Source of the DNA: Triops longicaudatus
Lineage: Eukaryota > Arthropoda > Branchiopoda > Notostraca > Triopsidae
NCBI GenBank assembly: GCA_022885665.1
Contig: JAGQDJ010000222.1
Location: 16,656 to 80,655 of the forward strand
Length of the DNA: 64,000 bases
Direction of reading: 5' to 3'
Part shown: positions 51,961-63,960 of the stretch, piece by piece
How positions within the stretch are numbered: the first letter of the stretch is position 1
Layout of the letters: each line of letters begins with the position of its first letter
Translations under genes and position numbers: made by a program
Notes under the pieces: model-generated
What the model saw: the letters and a program-made list of their open reading frames with translations, nothing else
The model's database searches: none
Told to the model about the DNA's origin: nothing

Positions 51961-51968
51961 TATAAATA
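51961..51968 (+). promoter_or_regulatory. TATA box, Gly/His/Tyr peptide gene
   Basis: TATAAATA, 99 bp before the start codon. Confidence 0.65.
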
Positions 51969-52059
51969 GGCGGAGATACTCTGTACCTGGCACAGTCCAC
52001 TTCCAGTTTTGGTGGCGCTAAAGTATTCCTAACATAGTGACATATTGCCAGTCGTTACC

Positions 52060-52564
52060 ATGAAAGTGCTTTTGGTAAGAGAAACTTGACTGTCTACTTA
52101 CTGCGAACAAAGTGATAAAACCATGTCCATACTTCTAGGCAACGGTGGTTTTGACCGTGATGGTCATGGCAGCTTTTGCTGAAGACCAGGAGGCGCAAGA
52201 AGGAAAAGGAAAGGGGTACCACATGGGAGGGTACGGTGGCGGATATGGTGGCTACGGTGGCGCCCACTACATCAGTTACCCGACCTACTACACTAGCTAC
52301 CACTACCCGTCAGCCCACCACTACTACCCAGTCAGTTCCTACGGCGGTCACGGTCATGGAGGCTATGGTGGTGGCTACGGTGGCGGCTACGGCCACGGTG
52401 GATACGGTCATGGTGGATACGGTGGCGGATATGGCCATGGCGGATATGGCGGTGGACACGGTAGCGGATATGGCCATGGTGGATACGGAGGTGGACATGG
52501 TGGCGGATATGGTGGTGGTTACGGCCACGCCATCTATCGCCCATCTTACGCCGCTCATTACTAG
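52060..52564 (+). CDS. Gly/Tyr/His-rich secreted peptide, fourth family member
   Basis: Exon 1 is 52060-52074 (15 nt, MKVLL) and exon 2 is 52139-52564, 146 residues. The signal peptide MKVLLATVVLTVMVMAAFA is followed by EDQEAQEGKGKGYHMGGYGG. The core HYISYPTYYTSYHYPSAHHY is nearly that of the twin genes, and PVSSYGGHGHGG leads into about ten GGGYGHGGY-type repeats. It ends YAAHY. Closest to the twins at 35539 and 40601 but with an expanded Gly/His tail. Expansion by repeat slippage is likely, since units such as GHGGYGGGYG recur almost exactly. Confidence 0.9.
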
Positions 52565-54431
52565 ACACACAAAAAATATATATAGTTTAATTGTCACAAC
52601 CTATTACAGGTGTGTTTTCCTACGACGTCAAGAAATACACTATTTTCAGTACATAAATATAACCAAAAAATAAGTTATTTAATGGTACAAAACTGCGGCT
52701 TTCTTACATGAGTTCGAAAACACATGTTTTGAATACCCAAAATTGCGTGCAAAGTTTGATTCCTTGGCTATTAACATTGACAGCGTAAGTAAATTGTAAG
52801 AAAAGAATTTCAAGATACGCAATTTTTAAGTGGTTACAGAAGAAAATTAGCGCCGCAGGAGTCAGCAAACGTTTAAAGTTTAATGCATGTCTTCCTTCAT
52901 TTGTAAAAAAAAAATCGTTAGAAGAACACATAAATGGAGAATCGGTGAACAAATTATTCTGTTAGAAGACATATTCATTCGATTAGGGAAAAAAAGGCGA
53001 TTAAAAACAACGTGGAAACCAGGGAAAGGGGGCCTTGAAAATAGGGTTGGGAATCGGTCCGGCTTGAGTCGTACCGAGTTTATACCTCTGTGAACGGAGT
53101 GAAGAATTATCGACTTCGAATCGACTCGGTTCGAGAACGACGAATTCACACTCTGCTCGACTTACTGAAGACCGACTTCGGCTTAGCTCGGTTTGCAAAA
53201 ACAGGGCTTAAGCTGGTTTAACGCTCAACATTCGCCTGCTTTGACCCAAGTTTAAATGAAAGTTTTGGAATGTGCTGTGAAAACAGTGAACTGAATAAAA
53301 ACGTGAAAGACTTCAGAGAAGGGGTGGAAAAATGTGGGTACTTTTCGGGTTTTGATTCATCCATTAGCGTGCAGAAAAAATTCCATCCCAAAGTTATAGG
53401 TGTTCGACGGATTAGTATCCTGGTTATCAAACAAGGTATTGTGCGTTCCAAAAGGGCGAAAAACAAGACCAGACGACCACGAAAACTTGACCCTCTTCCT
53501 AATGTAAAAAACGAAATGTCGTGAACATGGGAGCAGGGGTAGGACAAAATGCCGTGTTTTACCACACGGAAACTACTCAATGGACCTTTTATGAAAATTG
53601 CATGATGAAATTCGAATATCTTAGTGAAAGCTTACATTTCTAGACCATGTCGATACTGGAAACGGTCTAGCACTAACTTGTGCAAAAAGTGTTTTACCAA
53701 ATGCTCAACAAGAACAAGGAAAGGCGGTGTCGTAGGGGAGCCCGCCATCTTCCTCTGTTATGGTTTGGTCAGTGGGAGTGGTCAAGGATAGGTATTTCGA
53801 ATTGCGGGTAGGGTACAACGCTGCCAAGTCGGTTCCCACTCATGCCAAAATTGAAGTCTTAATGGTACAGGCAATATTAGAAGAGCCAACAAAGAGTTAG
53901 TTTGCTTATACTCACGAGAATATAACCGAAAAAGCTCGTTTAGTTTCACAATTCCACTGCTTTACCGTATTCCTGTCAATCTTCCGTTCTTTCTAGCGTA
54001 TTCTAGTTCGCATTTCTGGGCTCATTTAAGATCATTGTAGACCACTAGGTCCAACAACCTTTAGGCTTTCTATGATTAAGTATATTAGTATATACAAAAA
54101 AAATACTAATAGTTAAGTGTACTATTTGTGCAAAGTAAGTTACGAATCGTACGGACCGTTATGGGTCCTTTTGTGCTTGTGGGCATTGAGTCAGAGACTT
54201 TTTGGTTCTTGCAGTAAGATGGTCTTGCCTATTGTTCCTTGGTTCCTCGCATTGTGCACAATCCTCTCTCACCTTTTTTACTGCTTTGTTCGCTATTCCT
54301 AGCGTACATAGCTTTTATGAGGCCTATAATGAAAAGGCTCTTTATTACACGTCTGAGTAACCAACATTGCATGCTACGGTGTCAACTCGACAGTAATAGC
54401 GAAATTCGAAATTGGTTAATTTGATAACTTG
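52565..54431. other. Intergenic, possible old repeat
   Basis: No gene supported. 53043-53210 is rich in CGACTCGG/CGGCTTAGCTCGG-type words and may be a decayed mobile element; its borders cannot be fixed by eye. Confidence 0.4.
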
Positions 54432-55208
54432 CAGGGGCGGCGGAGCCATGGAGGCAGTGGGGGCAGATGCCCCCATGAAAATGCTGCCATGGGGCAGTTC
54501 CATACAAACTGCCCCCATGAAAGTTTGGTAGGATTTTATCAAAGTTGTATGCTTTTGTGTTGTGTTTGTCAAGCGCCGAGTAGGTACAGTAGATACTGTT
54601 ACGTTCTACACTTTTTCTAGTATCGTTCATTATTAACTTTCAATTTACCACTACACTACAATCGCTACAAAACAAACATTACGTCAACCACACTTCCTCT
54701 CAGGCTAGTCCTCTCTGACCAACCTCTTGGTCTTCCCTTAACTACCTGCTGACTGACTCTCGACTGACCCCCGACTCACTCTCCCCTTGACCTTTTATCC
54801 ACCTTTCTTAACATTGACCTGTCGCCCTTCCGCATGAGTCCTCAGAGACGACGCTTTTGGGAAAGCATCCAAGGAGCCTGGGGAGTAATAAGGCTCAAGC
54901 CGGATACAAAACGCCACAATACTTGTCCTGTGTAATCGAAGTAACGATTCTTTATGCACCTGTAGACTGTATTTCTCACTTGACGCAAATTCCTTTATTA
55001 TTGACCAGTAGGGGCATGACACACTCACACGTGTGTGTACACATTGTAACTTTGTACGCGCCTGTACAGTATAACCTCAGCCAACTCATTTCTCCTGCCT
55101 GCAGGGGCAGGCTTNAATATTTTTTGTGGTACCGCGCACCTAACCCCCACTCCTCGGTAGAAGGTATTGAACTGCCCCCATGACGAAATTGTAGTTCCGC
55201 CGCCACTG
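54432..55208. mobile_element. Non-autonomous hAT element with perfect 8-bp target duplication
   Basis: 777 bp, bounded by inverted termini CAGGGGCGGCGGAGC (left) and CAGTGGCGGCGGAAC (right, reversed). The 8-bp direct repeat ATAACTTG lies at 54424-54431 and 55209-55216. The CAG-G-GGCGG start and 8-bp duplication are hAT hallmarks. TGCCCCCATG recurs close to both ends (54468, 54510, 55173). No transposase is encoded. The single ambiguous base of the window (55115) lies inside. The perfect duplication suggests a fairly recent insertion. Confidence 0.88.
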
Positions 55209-56552
55209 ATAACTTGCTTAACTTCGAGCTAATGCCCCTTCTCATATTAGCTCTATTAAATTCAGCGGAGTCCAATTCAATGTATGTGAATTTGTTTAAT
55301 TTCACAAATATCTGACCCTAGGTTTAATGTCCTGCTACTTTACAAGTCTTTGCTTGCGCTCATCTCTGGACTAATCGCGGGCAAAATTACATTGTACAAC
55401 GACAGATGGTGTGCATTATCCTTCCTTGTCTCCACTTTATTTTAGCTTTCTTAGTTTGTTTTCCATTTGTTGTCCTGCATGTTCGCAAACGTTTAGGATC
55501 TAGAGAGTTTATTTGGGTTTGTTTTTGCCTGTTAATATTCTTCGTTATTTGGGTGAATCATCGTGAGATAATGAGACTTCTCCTGTGGCAATATTCTCAG
55601 TACGATTCCGTCGTTGAAGCTTTCGTTACACGTTAGTATAGCTATTCTTCTCATGTTTTAAGTGTTCGTTTAGAAGAAGATCGGTGCCTATGTGAATGAC
55701 TACTTGATGAATGTCTATTATTACTAATGTAAACACGGAAAAGGAAATACACAGTTCAAGGGGGAAAGTGTTTCATTATGTTTTCATAATAAAAACTGTA
55801 CGTTTAAGGGTGGAGAACGTTGATAAAATCGAGGGTTAAAAAGGGTAGAGGTCAAAGAAACTCAACCGCCAGGGCACATCCGGGCATAAGCGTAAGCCCG
55901 CGAAGGCTCAGCCGGCGAGGGCTCGAGCTGGGAAATCACTGCGCGAAACCCCATTCTGTGAGACTTCGTGAGGACTTCGTCATGTGAGGACCCACCGCGC
56001 GTGGCCCCAGGAACGCAGGATCCATACTCCGAGATCTCGTTGGGCAAGGCCTCGGGTACATTTACTACTAACACTTGACAGCAGTTGCAGACAGACGTGT
56101 ACATGAACAGCTAGTGCTCTATGGATGAGGCCCTTAAGCATATAGCGTTAAACAAATCAACCATAGGCACCACCGATCGCAGAAAACACCCGGCGATCAT
56201 GAAACAATTTTAAACGCGAAAACTTGGCGTGTGGAAACTCAAGCAAATTACGGTAAATCTTATCTAGTTTTAAAAACTCCCTGCACCAATCGTCATTATT
56301 TTAACCGCTGCGGCTTCTCCGGAGCATGCCGACATAAATTCATATGTGTCATGATCTCGACCCATCTTGATCCATAGTGTTGTAACTCGCATTCCAAACG
56401 TGTTGTGGCCTTCATGATCTTGACCCATAGTGTTGTAACTCGCATTCCAAACGTGTTGCGGCCCTTGTGGGATCAGGTCAACATGGTCCCACAACAGTTG
56501 CAAGGTCGGTAGTCTGGTATTGCGCAATTCTCTTTTGCAACCTCGCCTCTTG
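55209..56552. other. Intergenic with a 53-bp tandem repeat
   Basis: No gene supported. Two adjacent copies of a 53-bp unit with the core CCATAGTGTTGTAACTCGC start at 56372 and 56425. Confidence 0.5.
56372..56466. repeat. Tandem repeat, two 53-bp units
   Basis: The units share CCATAGTGTTGTAACTCGC and ATTCCAAACGTGTTG with one or two differences, and lie about 90 bp upstream of a TATA box. Confidence 0.75.
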
Positions 56553-56560
56553 TATAAATA
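56553..56560 (+). promoter_or_regulatory. TATA box without an assigned gene
   Basis: TATAAATA followed about 30 bp later by TTCACT. A possible non-coding leader runs to a strong donor GTGAGT near 56700. It could be an LTR fragment or the promoter of an unrecognised gene. Confidence 0.3.
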
Positions 56561-57190
56561 GCTGCGCACTCTGGTTCACTAACCAGCGTGTGAATCACTT
56601 AGATACAGCTAACTACTCTACTAAGTGTAGACACAAAGTGAATACAACTCCCTTTTTCTACAGCAGACCCGTCTTCTGTTCTGCAATTCCTGACAATATG
56701 TGAGTGATGATTTTTCATTCAAACCATTTGCCTGCATTCCCATTCACAATGTTCTCCCATACCGTTACCGAACGATCAGAGACACTCATGTCGAACGCGA
56801 TGTTCTCGAAGAAACCCATGAGAATATAGCATATAAATTATTGCCTGCAAAGGTAGAAAATACTACACTTTTAAGGAAAAACTCCACGAGCAATGTAGAA
56901 GACCGACCTAATTATCAGGGAGCCTTTACTTCTCTTGATTAGTTTACTGAGTTCAGTTAGAACATTAAGTGAACACGAAGCTGAACAGAGCTTATAAGAA
57001 ATATTTGAAGGGAAAATTTATGTAGGTAACAATGCCGTGATTAAGCCCCAGAATAGGGGTTTCTATGCCAGTCGGAAGAAATGTAGTTACAAAGCGAACC
57101 CTTTCGTTATTAATAAAATTGTTGACGACATATTAAAAGGAAATTACACCCAAATTTTTTGCTATATATATAAAAGAACATTCTCCTAGT

Positions 57191-57327
57191 AGTGCGGACA
57201 CTTGCCAATGGATAGCATGTAGTGACTGTGAAAACATATTCCACGTGGAGTATGTTTAAATAAAGCGAATCTTACCAAAGAGGCCCTAGAGACAATTGAA
57301 TTTCAATGCATCAACTGTGCATATTGA
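57191..57327 (+). pseudogene. Decayed PHD-finger fragment
   Basis: The first frame reads CQWIACSDCENIFHVEYV then stops. After a frame change it resumes as NLTKEALETIEFQCINC. Together these follow the PHD pattern W-I-x-C-x-x-C-x4-F-H, then F-x-C-x-x-C, with the cysteine after HxE replaced by tyrosine. Such fingers occur in chromatin proteins and in some transposable elements. The stop, the frameshift and the lost ligand mark it as dead. Confidence 0.45.
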
Positions 57328-57873
57328 TGGTAAAATTTAAACAACGCTGAAAGTACAATCGCTATATCAAAACCCCAAGTGATGACTGCTCATAAGTGCA
57401 TTGGTAATATCTGCCAAAGCGATCTCGGGCAGAACTGGTTCATTTCTTCCGAAATGTTCGTACGTAAGTTCGAGATTCCGGCAAATAAATACACTTCCTA
57501 TTGCACGGCAATCACATCACTAGATAAACATCACTAAAAAATCACATCACAAAGTATGGCTATTTTTTTTATAAACGAGCAGAGCGCTTGCGTTAATTGG
57601 CGCTACATTTAAGTCGCACGTACTATTCTTTGTGGTGTTATAAACGAGCACAATCAGTTATGCGTACTTCTTGACATGGCTATTATCTTCTCAAACGGAA
57701 ACTTTTGACTTATTGTACATTCGAAGTGCGAGTTGAAAACCTTCTACTTTCCAAACAGTGAGAGTTTAAAACTTATTAATTAATATACCAAATTCGCAGA
57801 TATAGTTTATAGGAGAATGTGTGGGTTAACCCCCACGTTGTCCAGGTAACTCTACTGCCGAGTCGAGTTCGCA

Positions 57874-58272
57874 ATGGAAACACAGTCCAAGACTAGTAAA
57901 ACCGGGCCTGTTAAAGCAGACTAGATGAGTAAACTGCCGAAATTTTGTAAAATTCGTTTAGATTTGGGTAACAAAGCCGTTCACAAGGAATATCGAAATA
58001 AAAAACTATCTAAGTCAGATTATCGCAAAATTATAGGAACCCTTGCGTTAGGAAAATATCGCTCGACTTACTCACCATTCATTTGTCCAGCAAGATACCG
58101 AGAGTGCCCCGTAAACGTTGCAAGGACGAACATGAGAAAGAGGTCAATGATGGATCAGAAAACGGATAATTTGAGCAGCTTAAGAAATAAGCCGACCACA
58201 ATCCTGATTAAGCCGATCGCAAACGCTGGCGACAAGATCAGAAAGCTTGTCATAGGAGCAGTCTGTGCGTGA
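57874..58272 (+). pseudogene. Lysine-rich open frame interrupted by one in-frame stop
   Basis: A 16-codon frame from ATG 57874 ends at TAG (57922-57924). The same frame then runs 115 codons from ATG 57925 (MSKLPKFCKIRLDLGN). Basic, with no recognised domain. Its position in a transposon-rich segment after the PHD fragment suggests a mobile-element relic, but it may be chance. Confidence 0.25.
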
Positions 58273-59084
58273 TCACAAAACGCGCCAATTACTGGGTGTA
58301 ACGGAACATTCTTCCAGTTTCTTGCTTAATCCGTTGACGAGTTCTTCCAAAAACGCGATATCCTTTTGAAGTCTATATAGTGTTTTTTCAGTCCACTTTT
58401 GCTCGTACTTTCGGGCTTATTTGTCCCTCTCTTTATTCCAGAACTCGGCATTTAAAATGTTGTTTAATAAAAACTTGAAAATGACAGTCAGCGCACAGAT
58501 GCAAATAAATAGCAGTCTAACTTAGAAAGCCCGCAAGTGGCGCTCCGTGCAGGTGAAGTAAGAAACTGCATCTGGCATACCTCCTATACCGACGTAATTA
58601 CAGCTGCAGCTGTATCTGGCGCTGCTAACTATCGTAAATTTGTGAAAATACGGCATTTACAGAATCTGCCGAAAGCACTTAAAATTACCGTGCGGTGGAA
58701 GTAATTTCAAGTGCTGTAGGCGACTAAGTTAGAGGCCTTTTCCGGTTCTGAAGGGGCGAAAGGTTATATAATAGGAATCAAATAAGTGCCGACAGTTTAT
58801 GGAGTGTGTATTTATCGCTATAATGCTAATTTTCAGGATACAAACTTTCAAATTTTTTAGGAAAAGGAACAAAAAAAGTTAGGTTTTGCTACGTATAGTT
58901 AGTGTAGGTTGAGGAAAAAGGATCAGCTGATGTGTATATGGAAAAGGGGGTTAAAGCCGAAAACTCGTAAGACTTGAACATTTTCTTAGTGAATACCAGT
59001 TAGCTTCAATTTGGCCGATTGTGACTAAAAAATGATTGTAAACACGCTTCATAATGCTTGTTTTTCAATTAAAATCAGTACGAC

Positions 59085-59234
59085 CAGGCCGTAGACAAGG
59101 GTGTTAGGGGATTTATCCTCCCCCTTCGTAAAATTTTTATTTTAAAACGGTAAACATTGGCAAAAACGTAATGTTCTTTAAAATGGCACATTGAAACCAC
59201 CACCCGCCGAACAAAAATCCTGGATACGGCCCTG
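59085..59234. mobile_element. Short hAT-like remnant
   Basis: About 150 bp with ends CAGGCCGTAGACAAGG and, reversed, CAGGGCCGTATCCAGGAT. The flanking octamers do not match. It lies 80-230 bp beyond the stop of the NLR gene and contains an AATAAA on the NLR strand (59136-59141). Confidence 0.5.
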
Positions 59235-59317
59235 AATAGAGTAGAGACGGGACAGTTGACGCATTGTCCCATCCCTCCTCTCGAACACAATTCTGTCACG
59301 TATGAAATCATTATATC

Positions 59318-62300
59318 TCATCCAATATCATCCATGTCTTCATCGACTGGAGATCCAGCGGACGGCGGAAACCAGAGTTCGTAGACTGCATCACCCACAC
59401 ACTGAATACGGAAATCAAGCTTCCGCTGTCGAAACACAGTAACGGCGCATGCAGCGCTTTCGGAGCTAAGACCACTTAATATCAAGACTGACGCACGATT
59501 GAAGTTTTTTGAACGTCTTCCAGGCCATTTTTCCGCACGGTCGGCGATAGCTTCATAGAAGGCTTGCTGTACAGTGTACTTTATTAAATAAAAATCAGTT
59601 TTTTGTAGTTTAGGAACATTCAGAACATCTTCATACAAAGCAATGCAAATATCGCTGCCTCTCAAAGGCGCAGTCTCTTCTCCAGCCAAAGAGGCTGATA
59701 AGCCTTTGCGGGAAAAGACGTCCTTTTCGTTGACATCACCATCATCAGATTCATTGTCCGAACCGAGCAATATTTGGTTTTCGATATTCAGCAGTACAGT
59801 GTCAATATTCGGACAACGTTTTAGGGCATTTCTAACACACTGTGGCGTTATTTGTTCGCTATTCCACCACACCCAAGAAACGAAGTTCAACTCCTGTAAG
59901 GATTGCGAAATTGCTCGTGTCAGAATATCCAAAAGCTGAGCGGTAAATTCCTCTTTTTCACTGAAAAAGGTTTCTTTCTCTACATAACCAAGAATGAAAA
60001 CCTTTAGGTTGCTTAAACATCCGCAAAGCCAGTCCAAGATTTCAAATGCAACTGTGACGCGGTCAAGTCTGAGTTTTTCCAAGGGCAACGGTGTTACTTT
60101 GGCTTCAAATAGATGACGGTTTTCGAGTTTCAGCGTCACACTTTCCAGCGAAAGGCGTTTTAGACGACAAGAGCTCACTGCCGCATATTTGGAGATACTC
60201 AATGCCTAAAGCAAAGCAGATTACTGATAATGTACACCAAGCATATCGTTGACTCACGTTGATCGTTAAATCCATGCTAGTAAGAGACAGGCTTTCTAGT
60301 TTGCTACCAAGTATGCCAGTTATCAAGCAGTCCAGTTCCTGGCCACTCATGTCATTGGCTAAGCTGAGATATAAGGAACAAAGGTTATCTGCTACTTTTA
60401 ATCCGTTAATCACGTGTCCAATTACAGCCTTTGGTCTGTTCGCCAAACCGAGAATGAAAAATTTATAATGTTTTTAAACGGGAATCATCCTTCGGTAAAC
60501 ATTCGGACAATTTCATTATTAATGTACGATCATCACGAGCTTCATGGTTTTGAATTGTGCTTGACAATTATTTAAATTGCACTCTCTAGAAAACCATTTT
60601 TTTATGTATATACATCACTGAAAAATTGAAACTGACTTTACGACTGCTTTGCTTTTTAGAGTACGTTTGAAAACTAGTTTAGAAAACAACATTACTTCAG
60701 CGACAGTGATAGATGTTCGAGTCTTTTTGGAAGCCAGCATTCAGCCAAAACTACGCAGAGCTCTTCACAGGTTGAGTTTCCAGTTTCTATTATGCAAGTG
60801 ACAAATAGAATTATTTCTACTTGTATTTTGTTTCCAAGTAATGTACAATACAATTTACTCGTAATGTAGGAAAATATTATCTTTTGTACCTGACGATAAG
60901 GCGAACTCCAGACTCTTTAGGGAGCACGTCAAGTTGCCTGGAACTTTGAACGCGTTGATAATGGCGAGGATAGCGTCTTCATCTATTGGAGAATCATTGC
61001 CAGAAACTCTTCAGTTCGATGAAATACCATATTTTATGTTAGTACCTAAAAAGGCGAATGCCAAATGTGCGGGACAATTTTTGGACTTCAGGAGGAGTGT
61101 CAAGGAATTTGTCATGGCTTCTTGTAAGATCTGAGTGGGTATAACAGGTAAAGAGGATGATTGATCCGGAAAAAGAACGCCGGAGAGCAAACTACGCCAA
61201 GAGTCCTTGCAAACCAAGCTTGCCACGTAAATATCAGAGCGTAATATTTTGTCGATTAAAGGTGGTAAATTTTCTAAAAGGCCTCTTCTGTAGCTTTGTC
61301 CATAATCGAGAAACACAATAGGACATGGACGAAAGAAGTTCTTGTTCTTATAACCATTTCCGACTGTTACACTTACTTGATTTGTTACAAGTTGTAAAAG
61401 GTGGTCCATTGCTTGACCGAGTGGGTTGCTAAGAATGTCGTACTGGAATGTCAATGAAATTTTTCGAAGGTTCTTATAGAACTGGGGAAGCACTTTTAAG
61501 TAAGACTCCAGCGTTACATTTACGCTTACTAGCGGCAAAGCTTTTTGTAGGTTTGACCAGTTTTCTGTTAGTCCTTTGGGATCCGTAAGATATTTCTCCA
61601 AGAATTTCCACGTACTCAAGAAGTCTCTGGGAAACTTGATATCACAGAAAGAGTTAACGATAATTTGTTCTCGTTTCATTTCGAAAATAAACTCGAAAAC
61701 TTTCTCGTAACTGATGCTTTTGACAAATCGGTCCAGCAAATTTAGTTCAACACTCGCTTGATCTTTTTCATTACAGAGGTAGTAAGCTGCTAAAAATTCG
61801 GCCATTGTTCGGTGCGTGGCTTGGTACACAGTGTTGCAAGACTTGCCAAAACTTTTGATGACAACACCGGCTTCGACCAAGCGACTGATTTTGGGATCAC
61901 TGGGCGTACCGCTTTCTTTATTGCCATTTAACTGAAACAGGTTAAACAGCATTTCATCCTTTCTCAGACCTTGGAGACAAAGAAATCCAAATTCTTGCAG
62001 GTATTCTCGATGCTCTTCTTTAAACTTGTCTTTCAACAAAGCCCAATTCCAATCCTCAGGGTCGTTTCCCGCAGCAATGGCACGTTTGGCAGCTGTGCGA
62101 CACAAGTTCTGGTTAATCATGGCGAAATAGAGTCCGGATAAAGTCTCAGGCAGTCGGCAATCCGGGACTTCACCAGCCAGGCAACACATCATAGCACACA
62201 GTAGAGGGCATTGGGCCAAGTCTTTGTACGGGCATTGGTGAAGAACGTTGTCCATGAAAGCTTCAAACTGTTCACCTGTACGGCGCTTTTTTGTGGGCCT

Positions 62301-63960
62301 TAGTGGAATAGGATCTTCAATACTGTCGTAATCCTCCATGGTAGTTTGATTGAACGAGTAGCGTACAGCGTCCTCTTTCGTTATGTTACCCGACTTGACG
62401 AAGAACTTGCCAACAGCCATTGCAATCTGCTTCGTACCGTAACCTTTCACGGTAACGCAAAAGTTTTTTCCCCTAATTTGCTTCGGAACGTGACCAAACC
62501 GCGACGTCACAATCAAATGGCATTTGTTCCAAAAGCTCCTTTCCATGATTTTGCCCACGAATTTCTTTGTAGCATTCTTCGCCTCATCGTACCCGTCTAG
62601 TACGATTAACACTTGCAGTTCTCTGCGTCCTTTCAAAATGTCATCCAGTGGCACATTCACCTTGTCTTCGTAGATATTCTTCAAGTGGCTTAGAAGATCT
62701 TCCTAGAATTAAAGTTGTTATTGCGCACGGGAAAACTGGACGAACTTACATTTTCTTCCATGAGGCCTAATCGAGCGGTAAGGAACAAATCGAAGGCTTT
62801 TATGTAATTGTATTTGTCGTGAGTGTTTCGTTTCGCCCAGTCTGAGGCCAGTTTGAGTGTTAGTGTCGACTTCCCATAACCAGCGTCTCCCTCGATTAAA
62901 ATACGGAGAAAGCTTCCAGCTCTAAAGTGTTCCTAAGTTGAGACGTGAAGCCGTGAGAGTAAACCGAGAAAAAGCACACAAACGGAAGTACTTGTGCGTG
63001 TTGAAAGAGGTTCACAAGCGGAAATCTTTGGTCGGATCCTTCAATGGCCAAGTCCGTGTAAATATCGTCAATATTCCATGTGTAGTCTGGATACCAAGGT
63101 AGGGGCGGGGCTCGACATAGCGCGTCAACGTAATATTGCCGTAAGCTCTCTTCCTGGCGATGAGAAATACTTGTTGTTATTCTGTGCATTGCGACAAGCT
63201 TGTATTCTCATTTTGTACTCCGAAGATCGTTCTATCAAGCTTTGAGCATTGCCGTTTAATGCCGTAGTAACAAAATGTACGAGATATAATAAAGCTTACA
63301 TCAATATTCCGACATGGTGTATTTTCCGTTTCGTCAAGTGCCTGGATGGCCCCAGTAGTGTTGACATTCAGGGTGCAACCCACGTAAGTATTTACCGAAT
63401 CATGAATGTTTACTGTTCCTATGCGACGCCCTATATGCTGTACATCTTGAAAGGAGTAATGTAACGATTTTACAAAAGTCCCAATTTTACGACTTACCAC
63501 TTTCTTCCATTATAATGAATTTGTGTGCTAGTGCTGATGCAACTAAGGATTTACACGCATTAAACTCAGCCGATTCGGAACGGCTAACGAAAACTTTTCC
63601 ACAACGATTCACTAATTTGGTAGTAGATATCTAAAATGCAAGTCACATTATTCTCAATAATCTTAACGAGTTGTCTTAACAAATATGCCTCCGTACTCAG
63701 AAAATGTTATTTTACTTTTCTGTTCGACTTGAAGCTTCGACTAATCACACTTGAAGCTTATCATTTGTTTTCGGAACAAACGCCGCTTTTTTTCTTTCTG
63801 AGCCAGGTATGTTTTGCAATCTAATGATGAGTTCGGCAAAAAAGTTCCGCCTCATTTCAGAATGAATGTTCACCCGCGCGCACTGTAAGATCTCTTGCTT
63901 CAAACGTTTCTTGTTGTCTTCACGGGATTCTCTACTACAGAAAAGGAGTTTGCGGCTCAT
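59318..63960 (-). CDS. NACHT and leucine-rich-repeat receptor (NLR-type)
   Basis: Exons in transcript order are 63751-63960 (tentative), 63498-63630, 63300-63445, 62992-63153, 62750-62932, 61046-62702, 60890-60982, 60696-60786, 60258-60435 and 59318-60205; phases fit, about 1246 residues. The N-terminal 200 residues match no effector domain I recognise, but RQYYVDALCRAPPLPW and WNIDDIYTDL are the usual lead-in to NACHT in animal NLRs. Walker A is GDAGYGKST (about 232-240). Walker B is LIVLDGYDE (about 310-318), followed by the sensor LIVTSRFG. CPLLCAMMCCLAG and the winged-helix block QATHRTMAEFLAAYYL complete the ATPase module. LRR-like segments follow, split over short exons (LKSLEFALSS, LEHLSLSL, LESLSLTSMDL, LKRLSLESVTL). 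The gene ends in an acidic tail. NLRs are intracellular immune or stress sensors that oligomerise on ligand binding. The first exon and its donor (GTGTGA) are weak; the true 5' end may lie beyond 64000. Confidence 0.85.
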
